This document shows, in pieces, positions 35,909-44,426 of a DNA stretch of 64,000 nt. The stretch's first letter is position 1, and every line of letters starts with the position of its first letter. The DNA is from Mesorhizobium sp. B2-4-15 (GTDB taxonomy: Bacteria > Pseudomonadota > Alphaproteobacteria > Rhizobiales > Rhizobiaceae). Both the position numbers and the translations under genes were made by a program. The notes below the pieces were generated by a model. That model did no database searches. It was not told the origin of the DNA and saw only the letters and a list, made by a program, of their open reading frames with translations. The DNA lies in assembly GCF_006658505.1 (NCBI RefSeq), contig NZ_VFUZ01000009.1, positions 62,001-126,000 of the forward strand, read 5' to 3'.

Positions 35909-36382
35909 ATGCCAAAAATCACGATAGACGACATCGATCGCAAGTTGCTGGCGGCGCTTCAGTCAGATGCCCATGCAACGACGGAAAACCTCAGTGAAAT
36001 CGCTGGGCTCTCGCCGTCGCCTTGTGCGCGCCGGGTGCGGATGCTCGAGCAGTCCGGTGTGATCAAGGCCTACGTGGCGATCGTCGACCAGGTGAAGGTT
36101 GGGTTGCCGGTCAGCGCCTTTGCGTCGGTGAAGCTGGAGCGACAAAGAGAAGAAGAGCTCGATCGATTTTCGAGCGCGGTCCTTCGCTGGCCGGAGGTCG
36201 TGGAGTGCTATCTGATGACCGGAAAGATGGATTTTCTGCTGCGGATCGTTGCCAAGGATCTGGGTGCTTATGAAACATTCTTGAAACAGAAGCTGACGAG
36301 GCTTGATGGCGTGGCGTCAATCGAAACGAGCTTTGCTCTTGGTCAAGTCAAGCATGCTCATGGGTTGCCGATCGTCCCTTGA
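35909..36382 (+). CDS. Lrp/AsnC-family regulator
   Basis: The 157-residue protein has a winged helix at the N-terminus (IDDIDRKLLAALQSDAHATT, LSPSPCARRVRMLEQSGVIK). A RAM ligand-binding domain follows (AYVAIVDQVKVGLPVSAFAS, VECYLMTGKMDFLLRIVAKD). It diverges from the MdeB-like E1 gene, 110 bases away, so it probably controls that gene in response to an amino acid, as MdeR does. Confidence 0.9.
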   Translation: MPKITIDDIDRKLLAALQSDAHATTENLSEIAGLSPSPCARRVRMLEQSGVIKAYVAIVDQVKVGLPVSAFASVKLERQREEELDRFSSAVLRWPEVVECYLMTGKMDFLLRIVAKDLGAYETFLKQKLTRLDGVASIETSFALGQVKHAHGLPIVP

Positions 36383-36746
36383 GATGCTCACGGCCGGTCG
36401 GTGAGATCGATAGGACATCGGCACGATCGGGATCAAAGGCGAGCGCGAGACTAGCATGCGCCACCGCTGATCGGCTGCGTGTCGGATCCTGGGACTACAG
36501 CCAGCGGGCGTTGAAAGAAACCGGTATGCGTCATCGCTATTCCAACAATCGATCTGGCGAGACCGTCGCCGATATCGGCAATTGCTCTGATGATTCCGTA
36601 GACAAGTTTCAGCGTTTTGGGCTGAAGACGCGCCCGGCAAAAGAGGTGAGCCCCGTTGGTCGCTGACTGCCTGGAGATCGTTCCCGGCACGCCCTTGTCG
36701 AGCGCGTTGAGAGGCAGGTGAGCGGCCTTCATTGTTGCCGAACTGC

Positions 36747-36911
36747 ATGTCGTCGATCCGGAAGCTGATTTTGACCCTGCGCACCTCGGAAAAGCGGAAG
36801 TACTATCGATATTACACCTGTTGCACGTCCGCCCGGCAGGGACATACGGGCTGCAAAGGCCGAACGATCCCGATGGGTCGCACGTTCGTACCGAAATGGC
36901 TCGCCGCGTGA
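36747..36911 (+). pseudogene. Serine recombinase zinc-ribbon fragment
   Basis: A short frame encodes KYYRYYTCCTSARQGHTGCK and GRTIPM, matching the recombinase zinc-ribbon signature (C-x-C or CC, then C about 14 residues on). The catalytic and C-terminal parts are absent. It lies next to the left end of the insertion sequence, so the gene was probably broken by rearrangement. Confidence 0.6.
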
Positions 36912-36972
36912 GATTTCTTGACGTAAAAACAAATGTCTTAAGTAAGTTCCATAATACATGTTATGCAACTTT

Positions 36973-38910
36973 GACGTGTAGCAGCTATTTAGTAATGCGA
37001 CAGTTGCCCCAGTTAGAGATGCGACACTTCCCGCTTCCGAGGCTGGTCAACATGAAGCTGGAAAGGAAGGCTTGCGACTTCACAGAGCCTGGCGTGAGAG
37101 CGGGCTTATTGCGGGAGCCGTCATGCCTTTGGTCACCTTGTCGCAAAAAGAGCTGCATCGTCTCGAAGCCATCCAGAAGATCCGCGACCGACGGCTGAGC
37201 GTCGTCCAGGCGGCGGAGCTTCTTCATCTCAGCCGCAGTCAGGTTCACCGGCTGTTGCAGGCCTATGACCAGGACGGCGCCGGCGGGCTGGCGTCGAAGA
37301 AGCGCGGCCGGCCGAGCAATCGGCGCCATGATGAGGACTTTCGCAACACCACACTGGATCTCGTGCGCGATCGCTACCGAGACTTCGGCCCGACGCTTGC
37401 CAGCGAGAAACTGCTTGAGTGGCACCAGATCGCCGTCAGCACAGAGACGCTACGCAAGTGGATGACGGAAGCTGGCATTTGGACATCGCGCCGGGAGCGC
37501 AAGAAGCAGCTTCACCAGCCACGGGGTCGGCGCGACTGCCTCGGCGAGTTGGTTCAGATCGACGGCTCGCACCATTGGTGGTTCGAGAACCGCGGCCCTA
37601 AATGCGCCCTGCTCGTTTACATCGACGACGCGACGGGCAAGCTGCTGCATCTGCGCTTTGCTGGTTCCGAGAACACGTTCGACTACCTGATCGCCACCAA
37701 GGCGTATTTGCAGGAATGGGGCAAGCCGATCTCCTTCTACAGCGACAAGCATGGCGTGTTTCGCACGACGCATGGTTCGGAGAAGGATCGAACGACTGGC
37801 CTGACGCAGTTCGGTCGCGCGCTTTATGAGCTCAACATCGACATCATCTGCGCCAACACTCCGCAGGCCAAAGGTCGAGTCGAACGTGCCAATCAGACGC
37901 TGCAAGACCGGCTTGTGAAGGAGCTGCGTCTGCGCGGCATCAGCACGATCGAGGCGGCCAATGCCTATGCGGCCGAGTTCGCCGCCGATTTCAATGCCCG
38001 TTTCGGCAAAGAACCACGCAATCCGAAGGATATGCACCGCCTCCTCGCCAAGCATGAGAACCTCGACGGCGCGATGTGTCGCAAGGAATTCCGCACGCTG
38101 TCCCAGGCTTTGACACTGCGCTACGACAAGGTGCTGTTCATTCTCGATCCGAGCGTCCTCGCTAAGCGCCTGGCCGGTAAGAAGGTCGTCGTGTGCGACT
38201 ATCCCGATGGCCGCCTCGAGATCATGGAAGGCAGCACGTCCCTACCCTATAGAACTTTTGACAAGCTGCGCTCGGTTCACAGGTCCGAGGTTGTGGAGAA
38301 CAAGCGCCTAGACGAAGCACTGGCGATGGTCGCCGAGATGCAGGCCGGCCGTGAGCTGACACGCAGCCAACACGGACCGCGGCGCACAGGCCAGGCGAAC
38401 CACTTGTTCGGTATTCCCGATGGCAGCCAGAGCAATGGCTACCAGAAGCGTGGCCGCAAGCCTGGTCGACGGACGGATTTCACAAAGGACCCCGCGGTCG
38501 TCGTGCGGCGTGAGCAGGCACTTGCTAGAATGCCCGCAGCGAAGGTCGAGATCCAGGCCGACAAAGTCGATCTGACACTCACAGAGAGCGATAGGCATCG
38601 TATTGCGGATGTCCTTGCAGTGCTGGACGAGTTTCCAATCAACCGGAAGGCTCAACCGACAACGGAAGCCGGCTTGTAGCTCAAAGCGTGCCACGCGGCT
38701 CTCAAAGCTAAAGCCGACGGAGATCTATTGGATCGCACCCGATCGGGCTTACGCAACCCCGACCAGCTCACGCCCGATCGGGGGCTCATGCTGGAGCCAG
38801 GGAAGCGCGTCAGCGTCGCATTTCCAACTTGCTGAGCCCTGCCCTTTGAACAGGCCCTGGCGACATTTCTACTTTGCTGAGAGCGCGACATTCGAACCTG
38901 GTTGCAACAT
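36973..38910 (+). mobile_element. ISNCY-type insertion sequence (approximate limits)
   Basis: The left part starts near GACGTGTAGCAGCTAT and carries two copies of the GCGACA motif (TAATGCGACA, AGAGATGCGACA). The right part repeats GCGACATTTCTACTTT and GAGCGCGACATT before a second copy of the left end at 38911. The element carries one transposase. Exact termini could not be fixed because terminal inverted repeats are not obvious. Confidence 0.6.
37123..38679 (+). CDS. ISNCY-family transposase (rve/DDE integrase core)
   Basis: The 518-residue protein has an N-terminal helix-turn-helix (LSVVQAAELLHLSRSQVHRL, LASKKRGRPSNRRHDEDFRN) and an rve-like core. The first Asp is in LVQIDGSHHWWF, the second in ISFYSDKHGVFRT, and the Glu in PQAKGRVERANQTLQDRLVKE. 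A C-terminal domain follows. The start at 37123 (PLVTLSQKEL) is supported by the same ATG context in the truncated second copy at 39078. Confidence 0.9.
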   Translation: MPLVTLSQKELHRLEAIQKIRDRRLSVVQAAELLHLSRSQVHRLLQAYDQDGAGGLASKKRGRPSNRRHDEDFRNTTLDLVRDRYRDFGPTLASEKLLEWHQIAVSTETLRKWMTEAGIWTSRRERKKQLHQPRGRRDCLGELVQIDGSHHWWFENRGPKCALLVYIDDATGKLLHLRFAGSENTFDYLIATKAYLQEWGKPISFYSDKHGVFRTTHGSEKDRTTGLTQFGRALYELNIDIICANTPQAKGRVERANQTLQDRLVKELRLRGISTIEAANAYAAEFAADFNARFGKEPRNPKDMHRLLAKHENLDGAMCRKEFRTLSQALTLRYDKVLFILDPSVLAKRLAGKKVVVCDYPDGRLEIMEGSTSLPYRTFDKLRSVHRSEVVENKRLDEALAMVAEMQAGRELTRSQHGPRRTGQANHLFGIPDGSQSNGYQKRGRKPGRRTDFTKDPAVVVRREQALARMPAAKVEIQADKVDLTLTESDRHRIADVLAVLDEFPINRKAQPTTEAGL

Positions 38911-39095
38911 GACGTGTAGCAGCTATATGCAGCTATATAGAGATGCGACACTTGAGCAATTTAGAGATGCGACAGTCCCCGACTTTCACAGCTGACGGCT
39001 CGCCAACACGAAGCTGGAAAGGAAGGCTGGCGACTTCACAGAGCTTGGCGTGAGACTGGGCCCATTGCGGAGCCGTCATGTCTTTAGTCACCTTG
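38911..39095 (+). repeat. Truncated second copy of the IS left end
   Basis: From GACGTGTAGCAGCTAT through GAAGCTGGAAAGGAAGGCT, ACTTCACAGAGC, TTGGCGTGAGA and the ATG at 39078 (MSLVTL), the sequence matches 36973-37140 of the IS. Similarity ends just after GTCACCTT. It is a relic of a second insertion or a tandem rearrangement. Confidence 0.7.
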
Positions 39096-39192
39096 CGCCG
39101 TCATCTCGTGGCCTATGTTATCTCCAAGCGATCGCGCAGGTATCAAGAAGTCGCGATTGTGCAAGTCATGAGCGTGCCTCCATCGAACGCCC

Positions 39193-39588
39193 CTATTGAT
39201 AGCGTCCGTGGCGCTGCAGCACTTCGATCTGGTAACCATCTGGGTCGGCCACGAAAAAGAACCGCGCGAGCAGCGCTCCTTCGCGCTTGAACTCGACAAT
39301 TTTTCGCGGATTGAAGCCTGCCGCAGCCAAGCGCTTGTATTCGGATTCGAGATCGTCGACGCAAAAGGCCAAATGGCCATAGCCTTCGCCAAGCGCATAG
39401 AGTTCTCTCTTGCCCTTGTTGATCGTCAGTTCAAGCTCGAAATCGGATTCTGCACCACGCAGATAAACCAATGTGAACGTGTCGAAATCCAACCGGTCCG
39501 CAACATTGAATCCAAATGCGCTTCTGTAGAAGCTGACCGACAGGTTCTCGTCGGTCACCCGGATCATCGAATGTATTGCTTTCGCCAA
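39193..39588 (-). CDS. VOC-family protein (glyoxalase I-like)
   Basis: The 131-residue protein is a full-length vicinal-oxygen-chelate protein: IHSMIRVTDENLSVSFYRSA, FTLVYLRGAESDFELEL, YGHLAFCVDD and FFFVADPDGYQIEVLQRHGR. Similar proteins are called lactoylglutathione lyase, acting on methylglyoxal adducts. I chose TTG at 39588 because GGGAGG sits five bases upstream and the family begins LAKAIHSMIRV. No partner gene is evident. Confidence 0.85.
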   Translation of the reverse strand: MAKAIHSMIRVTDENLSVSFYRSAFGFNVADRLDFDTFTLVYLRGAESDFELELTINKGKRELYALGEGYGHLAFCVDDLESEYKRLAAAGFNPRKIVEFKREGALLARFFFVADPDGYQIEVLQRHGRYQ

Positions 39589-39808
39589 AGAAGCCTCCCG
39601 CCCAGCACGTGGTCTGGGATACCGCTCACCGCTACAAAGCGGGTAGCAGCCGGTTACCACGTCGAGAGGTGTTTGGCTGGATGACGCACCAAGGTCCGAT
39701 TGCGGTCACTGCAAATTGAAGGGAAAATGCGCGCTGGGTTGGTATCGTCCAGAAGAATGGACCTGGAAGCTCTTCGCCCAAAAGCAATATCAAACGGGAG
39801 GTCATCAC

Positions 39809-40114
39809 ATGTGTAAGGTCTTTGCCGGGCAGGATCCGGAAGGGTATCGATTAATCAATCGCTCAGTTCGAATAGGCGGCCACTCGACGAGCATCCAACT
39901 CGAAGCCACTTTTTGGACGCTATTGGACGAGATCGCTCATGGACAGGGGATGACGGCGCCGAAATTCCTCTCGACGCTTTACGATGAAGCGATCGAGATA
40001 AACGGTCATATCCCGAACTTTGCCTCGATGCTGCGCACCACATGCGCGCTCTATCTGCGCGACAGGCACCCTTTCCACAGCGAACCCTCGGAATCGAAGA
40101 ACAAGGCGGCCTGA
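39809..40114 (+). CDS. Ribbon-helix-helix (RHH_4) domain protein
   Basis: The 101-residue protein fits the RHH_4 family: INRSVRIGGHSTSIQLEATF, WTLLDEIAHGQG, APKFLSTLYDEAIEINGHIP and a conserved TCALYLRDRH. It is a probable small DNA-binding regulator. The ATG at 39809 has GGGAGG eight bases upstream. Targets are unknown. Confidence 0.8.
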   Translation: MCKVFAGQDPEGYRLINRSVRIGGHSTSIQLEATFWTLLDEIAHGQGMTAPKFLSTLYDEAIEINGHIPNFASMLRTTCALYLRDRHPFHSEPSESKNKAA

Positions 40115-40308
40115 CACGGGCACTACTCATCAAACGTACGAATACCGGCTCTCCCGCGTGTAGCAGCCACCTGCTACCAACGACACTCATTTCGGCGCTA
40201 ACTAAATGTGAATGGCGGACCAGGACGGTGGCAGTGTAAGGTTCGCTGCAAAGAAAAAGAATGCGCCCCCGCGCCTACGGACGCCGGCAAACGAATCTGG
40301 GAGGATTC

Positions 40309-40782
40309 ATGGTCGAGATCATCTCCAAGCGGGACGGCCCGCGACGCGAGGATGTTCAGGTCAAGCGGCTGATCGAGCAGAACCGCTCCACCATCGTTCG
40401 CCTCGCCGACCAGATCAGCGGTGGTAGTTATTCGGCGTCCAAGCAGCCGCGCCAGCAACGCAAGGCGGAAGGCTTGATCATCCATGTCGGCGGCAGCGCG
40501 ACAACCGCGACTGACGCCAAGCCGTCCATCCAGGTGACGATGAATGGCCGGGTGATCTCAAAGGATCAGAATACCGGCCGCCAGCTTCATCATATCGGCG
40601 ATGTCCGCAATCGCAACGGAGACCAGACCTTCGTGGTGGCTACGAAGAAGAACGGCTTTTTCTCACCGGTCGACGACACCATCGCCGAGGCGCTTGCCGG
40701 GCTGGATGGATCGCGGCTGACGGCGGCTTACAGCGAAGAGCAGCTTGCTGCCGACATCGGGGCGAGACTAGGCATCGACTGA
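40309..40782 (+). CDS. Hypothetical protein upstream of the sigma-54 activator
   Basis: The 157-residue protein starts at an ATG with GGGAGGATTC just upstream. It shows VEIISKRDGPRREDVQVKRL, IEQNRSTIVRLADQIS and VATKKNGFFSPVDDTIAEAL. No domain is recognised. It is transcribed toward the activator gene, 83 bases away, and might be co-expressed with it. Confidence 0.65.
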   Translation: MVEIISKRDGPRREDVQVKRLIEQNRSTIVRLADQISGGSYSASKQPRQQRKAEGLIIHVGGSATTATDAKPSIQVTMNGRVISKDQNTGRQLHHIGDVRNRNGDQTFVVATKKNGFFSPVDDTIAEALAGLDGSRLTAAYSEEQLAADIGARLGID

Positions 40783-40865
40783 GGACTGATATCCGGGCGT
40801 GGCTGTGCACGTCCGCCGCGACAGCATACAGAAATGGCATACCTCAAAGGTACTGTGATGACTGA

Positions 40866-42944
40866 ATGAAACACGCGAGCGGCCCCAATCCTATGAAACC
40901 CGGTGCTCTTCCGGCGCGTGCGTCGATGGCCACCGGGCAACTGGTTCTGGACAAGATCGACTATGATGAGCGCGCCACCATGCGTGCGTGGGAGAGTTTT
41001 CTTTCCGACGAGCCGACAAGCGCACGCGATCCGGTCCACGTCCGCTCGCTGATCCACGATTCCTGGTATCGCAGCGCCACCGGCGGCATCAATGCGCAAG
41101 GCATTGAAGCGCCGCTGAGCAGTGACCGTGACGAGATAGAATACCTGACCCGCGCCAACGCCGAGCTGCTTTCGGCGGCGCGGCGATCGTTCGAGTCCCT
41201 TGGCCAGTTGCTGGAAGGGACGGGAGCGATGCTGGTGCTCGCCGACAGCGACGGCGTGCTGATCGACGCCATCGGCGACAAGAAGACCTTGCATGACGGC
41301 ATGGACATTCATCTGGGCATCGGCGGCAAATGGAACGAGGACGCCGTCGGCACCAATGGCATCGGTACCGCGCTGTGGACCGGCGAACCGATCTTCGTCC
41401 ATGCGGCCGAACATTTCTGCGCCGGCATCAAGTCCTGGACCTGCGCCGGAGCGCCAATCCGCGATCCGCTGGACGGCAAGATCATCGGCGTGGTCGACCT
41501 GTCCGGTTATTCGCCGATTTTTCGGCCGCACAACACAGCACTCGTCGCCGCCACCGCCAGGCAGATCGAAAAGGCGCTGGCCGAACAGCAGCAGGAGCAG
41601 CGCACGCGCTTGCTCGAGGCCTTTATCTCGTCGGCCCCCAGCTATCGCCGCAAGGATGGGCTGGTGATCGTCGATCATCGCGGCCGCGCGATCTTCTGCA
41701 ACAACGTGCCCAACGGCGACACGACGGAGATGATGGACGGCCCGATGGAACCGGGCCGCGGTCGCTGGCTGATGAACCTGCCGGCCTCCGGCTCGGAGAG
41801 CGATCTCGCCAACGCGCTGCCGGCGCATCTGCGATCCTGCCATGTCACGCCGCTGAAGCTCGACGGTGACCTTCGAGGCGCGGCGCTGGTTTTCCCTTCG
41901 GTGCCGGTCGTCTCCGGCGTGACCGTGATCGACCGGCAGCCGAACAAGCAGCTGCAGACGGCGGCTGCGATGATTGTCGGCGAGAGCGACAAGCTGCTTG
42001 CCGCCATCGATGTCGCCTCCCGCGTCGCAAGATCGAACGGCGTCACCTCGCTGCTGATAGAAGGCGAAACGGGTGTCGGAAAGGAGCTGTTCGCGCGGCT
42101 TGTTCATGCCGGCAGCCGGCGCTCGGAAAACGATCCTTTCATCGCCATGAATTGCGGGGCGATCACCAAGGAACTGTTCGGCAGCGAACTGTTCGGTCAT
42201 GTCGCCGGGGCCTTCACCGGGGCCTCGCGCGACGGCAAGCCGGGCGTCTTCGAACTCGCCAACGGCGGCGTGCTCAGCCTTGACGAAGTCGGCGAACTGC
42301 CGCTCGAAATCCAGCCCTTCCTGTTGCGTGTACTGGAAGAGCGTGTGGTTCACCGCATCGGTGACTCGAGGGGGCGTCCGGTGGACGTCCGGCTCGTCGC
42401 CTCGACCAATCGCGATCTCAAGCAGGAAGTCGCCGCCGGCCGCTTCCGCAGCGATCTCTATTACCGCATCGGCGCGGTCTCGATTCATGTCCCGGCCTTG
42501 CGTGAGCGCGGCGACGACGTGCTGTTGCTGATCGAGCATTTCAATCGCCACATTGCAAGGCTGGCGGGCAATGATCCGCTGGAGTTTTCGAACGAAGCGT
42601 TCGATGCGCTGCGGGCCTATCGCTGGCCGGGCAATGTCCGCGAGCTGAAAAACCTCGTCGAGCGTCTGCATGTGCTGGCGCGCGGCGGCACGGTCGAGCT
42701 CCAGGATCTTCCCGGCGAAATCAGTGCGGGCAACCGCGACGACAAGGCCATGCACGGCGACCACCCCACAGCCATGCTCGAGGCACCGGTGTGCTCGTTC
42801 GAGGATGGCGAACGCCAGGCGATCAAGAATGCGCTTGCCGCCGAGGGTGGCAATCTCAGCAAGGTCGCACTGCGGCTTGGGGTTTCCCGGCCGACCCTCT
42901 ACCGCAAGCTTGGCCAGTACGGGATCCGGCGCGGCTTCCTCTAG
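40866..42944 (+). CDS. mimR: AcoR/MimR-type sigma-54-dependent activator
   Basis: The 692-residue protein has an N-terminal GAF-type sensor domain (about 80-240: LGQLLEGTGAMLVLADSDGV, GTNGIGTALWTGEPIFVHAA). A central AAA+ domain follows, with Walker A GETGVGKE, the sigma-54 contact loop GAFTGA, Walker B GGVLSLDEVGEL and RVLEERVVHRIG. A C-terminal Fis-type helix-turn-helix completes it (GGNLSKVALRLGVSRPTLYR). It should bind an upstream palindrome and, on sensing a small molecule, activate the -24/-12 promoter found before mimA. The name is by analogy with monooxygenase operons. Confidence 0.88.
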   Translation: MKHASGPNPMKPGALPARASMATGQLVLDKIDYDERATMRAWESFLSDEPTSARDPVHVRSLIHDSWYRSATGGINAQGIEAPLSSDRDEIEYLTRANAELLSAARRSFESLGQLLEGTGAMLVLADSDGVLIDAIGDKKTLHDGMDIHLGIGGKWNEDAVGTNGIGTALWTGEPIFVHAAEHFCAGIKSWTCAGAPIRDPLDGKIIGVVDLSGYSPIFRPHNTALVAATARQIEKALAEQQQEQRTRLLEAFISSAPSYRRKDGLVIVDHRGRAIFCNNVPNGDTTEMMDGPMEPGRGRWLMNLPASGSESDLANALPAHLRSCHVTPLKLDGDLRGAALVFPSVPVVSGVTVIDRQPNKQLQTAAAMIVGESDKLLAAIDVASRVARSNGVTSLLIEGETGVGKELFARLVHAGSRRSENDPFIAMNCGAITKELFGSELFGHVAGAFTGASRDGKPGVFELANGGVLSLDEVGELPLEIQPFLLRVLEERVVHRIGDSRGRPVDVRLVASTNRDLKQEVAAGRFRSDLYYRIGAVSIHVPALRERGDDVLLLIEHFNRHIARLAGNDPLEFSNEAFDALRAYRWPGNVRELKNLVERLHVLARGGTVELQDLPGEISAGNRDDKAMHGDHPTAMLEAPVCSFEDGERQAIKNALAAEGGNLSKVALRLGVSRPTLYRKLGQYGIRRGFL

Positions 42945-43020
42945 GGTGTGTTGATTTCAGGTGATGCCGACCTGTAAGCGCCAGTTTTCCGGTCTTATGT
43001 AGCAAACGCACCAAAGGTGT

Positions 43021-43197
43021 CTACGGGAGGACCGCGCCTGACTTGGCGGCAAGTCGCTCCAGCAGCCTGCGGGAGTCCTCGATTATCCGGCGCGTCTCTT
43101 CGATATCTGAGCGCAAATCCTCAACATGTTCCACCGCCCGTTGCTGATATAGGCGCGCGCTAATATTGAAGTAATCGTCAGGCTCCCACGGTTCCAT
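43021..43197 (-). CDS. 58-aa coiled-coil protein inside the inverted-repeat element
   Basis: An ATG-initiated frame encodes EPWEPDDYFNISARLYQQRA and a charged amphipathic helix (EHVEDLRSDIEETRRIIEDS, RRLLERLAAK). The composition is clearly protein-like and the helix suggests a coiled coil. It is the longest intact frame of the element. No family known to me. Confidence 0.5.
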   Translation of the reverse strand: MEPWEPDDYFNISARLYQQRAVEHVEDLRSDIEETRRIIEDSRRLLERLAAKSGAVLP

Positions 43198-43440
43198 GGC
43201 TACGGCCTATGGCGTCGTCGTTTAGGCGCCATCGACAGCGAACGCGAGGGTTCGACGTTTGTTCCGCCGTCGCCCTTATGCGTACGGTTTGATGCCAACA
43301 GACGCGGCGGCTATTCGGCGGGATCGCCCTGAATGGCGTAGATAACCTCCGGGAACAATTTAGCCGAGTTTTTCACTGACATTTGCAATTAAAGCCGCCC
43401 TCATCCTAGTGTTCAACTGCGAGGGGGAGCAGCACAGCGT

Positions 43441-43575
43441 CTATGTGCTCTTGTTGGTGAGCCAGATTCGAACCTTGAGGCGGATTAGCCCGGAAATCTC
43501 GGCACGCTTGGCGACAAGGGGGTTGACGGCGTGCTGGTATCGGGTCGAGCGGACTAAGGGCGCTACTCTTGGCAT
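43441..43575 (-). pseudogene. Truncated small gene inside the inverted-repeat element
   Basis: A 44-codon frame starts MPRVAPLVRSTRYQHAVNPL and continues VAKRAEISGLIRL before a TAG. The KRAEI segment resembles the start of longer rhizobial helical proteins, so this may be an N-terminal relic. Confidence 0.35.
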
Positions 43576-43708
43576 GCCCGGATTTTATGGGAACCCACCC
43601 TTTAAGTCGCGCGGGAACTTGGTGCGTCTGCTACATAAGACCGCAGTTTTCTAGGCTTCCGGTGCTCTCGAAAGCCACCACCGACACACTTTGATTCAAA
43701 TCCGTTGC

Positions 43709-43740
43709 AAAAAAACCCGCGGCATTCGCGCCGCAGGGTG
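43709..43740 (-). terminator. Rho-independent terminator of the monooxygenase operon
   Basis: On the reverse strand ACCCTGCGGC, a short loop and GCCGCGGGT form a GC-rich stem, followed by a run of seven or more T. It lies about 50 bases beyond the DUF1097 stop codon. Confidence 0.85.
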
Positions 43741-43792
43741 GGGAAGTTCGTCGACCGAAACTGCTGTCAGGCAGCAGCGGTCGCGCGGATGA

Positions 43793-44290
43793 TCAGCTCC
43801 TTACGAGGGCTCCTGTCACTTTCTCTGAGGCGTAGCCTAGGATGTTGCCGATGATCAGCGAGATCACCACGGCGGCTGCGACCTTGACTATGCCGCTGGC
43901 GCCTTCGCCATAGGCGGCGGCACCAAGCAGAAAAAGCCCGGCGGTCGTGGCGTAGCCGTAGACCGCCGACGGGATGGCGCTCAGCAGCGGCAGTCTGGCT
44001 GCGAGAATCAGCACCACGATTGAAACGCCGACGCAAATACCAGCCATGCTCGCCGTAACCCCGATGGACGTCAGCGCAATCAGGGCGCCGGCCGCGCAGG
44101 TCGCTCCCCACAGGTTTGCAACCGCCGAATTCCTGAACCCGGCCTCCTTGCCGCTGCAGTGGTAAAAACTCCCCCAGCCGACAAATACCGCCCAGATCAG
44201 CAGATAGGGACTGCCGATCGTGATCGCCGCCCATGTTGCAATGCCACCCATGATGCCGATGACGACGGCCAGCCCCGTGATAAGATCCAT
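43793..44290 (-). CDS. DUF1097 membrane protein
   Basis: The 165-residue protein is highly hydrophobic with about five or six membrane segments (LITGLAVVIGIMGGIATWAA, LLIWAVFVGWGSFYHCSG, LWGATCAAGALIALTSIGVT, ASMAGICVGVSIVVLILAAR, AAVVISLIIGNILGYA). It is a DUF1097 family member of unknown function. GGGAGGACAAC precedes the chosen ATG. As the last gene of the monooxygenase operon, it may help uptake or efflux of a substrate or product. Confidence 0.8.
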   Translation of the reverse strand: MDLITGLAVVIGIMGGIATWAAITIGSPYLLIWAVFVGWGSFYHCSGKEAGFRNSAVANLWGATCAAGALIALTSIGVTASMAGICVGVSIVVLILAARLPLLSAIPSAVYGYATTAGLFLLGAAAYGEGASGIVKVAAAVVISLIIGNILGYASEKVTGALVRS

Positions 44291-44426
44291 GTTGTCCTCC
44301 CGTTTTCCAAAGCTCAAAGCAAAGAACTCGTTTCAGGATCGCGCTTCGCTGACGTCCCGACACCCAAAACGCGGCGGCGGTAGCCACGCGGCTTCAAGAA
44401 AAGAGCTTGCCCGGTCCGGCAGGCGA

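Larger units (their letters stand above)
42990..43643. mobile_element. 654-bp inverted-repeat element with 8-bp target duplication
   Basis: The ends CGGTCTTATGTAGCA-ACGCACC (left) and its reverse complement (right, ending at 43643) match at 22 of 23 bases. Directly outside are identical 8-base repeats CAGTTTTC at 42982-42989 and 43644-43651. No transposase is encoded; inside are only small reverse-strand frames. It looks like a non-autonomous element moved in trans. Confidence 0.7.

Noticed and set aside
40728..42764. 678-codon reverse frame opposite the sigma-54 activator
   Set aside because: Shadow of a high-GC gene; the forward frame has all AAA+ and GAFTGA motifs.
42971..42990. GTAAGCGCCAG as the start of an IS66-type element
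   Set aside because: IS66 ends resemble GTAAGCG, but no matching right end or IS66 genes are present; part of this sequence is the target duplication of the 654-bp element.
43450..43475. tRNA-like 3' end (GGTTCGAATC, then CTGGCTCACCA) on the reverse strand
   Set aside because: The T-stem does not pair and no acceptor or anticodon arm can be built upstream; the bases belong to a small coding relic.
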